A stretch of DNA of 64,000 nucleotides from Flaccisagitta enflata (Eukaryota > Chaetognatha > Sagittoidea > Aphragmophora). Under the pieces are notes generated by a model that saw only the letters and a program-made list of their open reading frames with translations, had not been told where the DNA came from and did not search any database. Positions 63,011 to 64,000 of this stretch are shown in pieces. The position numbers were made by a program, and so were the translations under genes. Numbering within the stretch: the stretch's first letter is position 1; each line of letters opens with the position of its first letter. Where the stretch lies: contig OZ231126.1 of NCBI GenBank assembly GCA_965153355.1, forward strand, positions 73,284,001 through 73,348,000, written 5' to 3'.

Positions 63011-63198
63011 ATGTCCTCAGTCATTGAGAGAAAGTGTCCTTGCAGGTGTGAATTTCAAATCAGGATTGAATTATATAGCTGTATATACAGCTTTAAAAAT
63101 AGCTGGCGCCATGATTTAATTGATTTTATGTAGAGATTAAGACGGCGCTCTTCCGAAGGCAACATTTGTATTTTAACGGGAGCCAAAGTCAAGAAAAA

Positions 63199-63740
63199 CA
63201 GGTCGCCCAAGGGCAATATGTGGTCAGCGATACCCGTTGTCCTGCTTTGCATGATTGTGAATTGGAGTGAAAGGAAGCAGGGCAGCGGCCCCAAAGGGGA
63301 CAAAGTCCTTTAAGAATTAGGGGGACTTTAGTTCGTCCGTCCGTCTATTTGTCCGTCCCTCTGTCACCCCCAGGCCCTCTCAGGCCTGAATTTGGCCCTC
63401 TCAGGCCTGAAATCGGCCCTCTCAGGCCTGAAATCTGCCCTATCAGGCCTGAAATCTGCCCTATCAGGCCTGAAATCTGCCCTATCAGGCCTGAAATCTG
63501 CCCTATCAGGCCTGAGATCTGCCCTATCAGGCCTGAAATCTGCCCTCTCAAGCCTTGAATCTGCCTGAGAGGACAGATTACAGGCCTGATAGGACAGATT
63601 TCAGGCCTCATTGGGTAGGTTTCAGGTCTGAAAGGGCCTGGGGGGTACAAACGGACGGACAAACGGACGGACGAACAAAGGGATGAACGAAACTCCCCTT
63701 GTGTTCCACAGGACTTTGTCCCCTTTAGGGCGGCTGCCCA
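63199..63740 (-). mobile_element. Family A fold-back element, complete
   Basis: CAGGTCGCCCAAGGGCAATA, GGTCAGCGATACCCGTTGTC, GGGCAGCGGCCCCAAAGGGG, GGACTTTAGTTCGTCC, then about ten units of CCCTATCAGGCCTGAAATCT, inverted units, and the closing arm ACTTTGTCCCCTTTAGGGCG with GCTGCCCA. Confidence 0.88.
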
Positions 63741-64000
63741 AAAAATGATTGAAACTGAATGATTGAATTAAAATAATCATTGAGATAAAATGAATTTAAT
63801 ATCTTTTTGCATTTATTCAAGCATAAAATAGAACCAAATATAGCAAAAATTGATAAAGAACACAATGCAAATTATTGAAAATTTCATTTCTGGTAACTGA
63901 AAAAAGGTCTATTGAAATTCTAAGCGTCTAAAATTGCATAGAAAATAAAAAAAATGAGAAAAAAAGACATAGTTCTCTTCCTAAATCAATTAAGTAGAGA
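63741..64000. other. AT-rich end of window
   Basis: No feature recognised in the last 260 bases. Confidence 0.5.

Overview
This window is nuclear DNA of an animal, most likely a marine or aquatic invertebrate; I cannot name the species. The evidence is an integrin alpha gene segment with short introns and GT-AG splice signals, a Transib/RAG1-like DDE transposase, a BEL/Pao-type gag, a decayed Tc1/mariner transposase, hAT-like and Tigger-like MITEs, and a very heavy load of long microsatellites. There are no bacterial operons, CRISPR arrays, tRNA or rRNA genes that I can recognise. Most long open frames here are translations of (CT)n, (TG)n, (GAA)n, (ATG)n or (GTT)n tracts and are not genes.

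Layout. 1-5900: (ATG)n, (CT)n tracts, an insertion-within-insertion composite repeat (2519-3113) and a 63-bp minisatellite (3998-5060). 5900-15700: microsatellites, several dispersed elements, a 77-bp minisatellite (about 9015-10110) and a cluster of fold-back elements (11450-13277). 15858-17180: an AT-rich terminal-inverted-repeat element, followed by a Tigger-like MITE. 18200-22200: hairpin-ended elements. 24244-26753, minus strand: integrin alpha exons for propeller blades 5-7 and the thigh domain, the latter holding an in-frame 55-codon asparagine tract. 29027-33289, minus strand: a two-exon Transib/RAG1-like transposase whose 2.4-kb intron is filled with other repeats. 34000-39922: nested fold-back elements and palindromic MITEs. 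42500-48600: GA-rich region with a BEL/Pao-like gag. 48600-48900: Tc1/mariner relic. 49900-64000: microsatellites, hairpin-ended and fold-back elements, an acidic (GAT)n block and MITEs.

The most interesting signal is a dispersed non-autonomous family, called family B here. One end carries a 7-bp-stem hairpin (for example AGTCGCG...CGCGACT) next to a T run; the other end is close to GGCCTTG before a T run. Different copies use different stems (AGTCGCG, AGTTGCG, AGATGCG, ACGTGTG, AGGTGCG). The second arm has changed to keep pairing in all but the AGGTGCG copy, and a third copy of the arm near the opposite terminus has usually changed in the same way. This looks like an element whose ends must recognise each other, as in asymmetric terminal repeats of Helentron/Helitron2-type rolling-circle transposons. 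That mechanism is inference.

Two other dispersed families recur. Family C has terminal repeats near GGGCGTTTCTAGT and twice contains a family B copy at the same internal position. Family A is a fold-back element starting GGGCAGCGGCCCC with an internal CTCAGGCCTGAAATC array. Nesting order can be read directly in several places.
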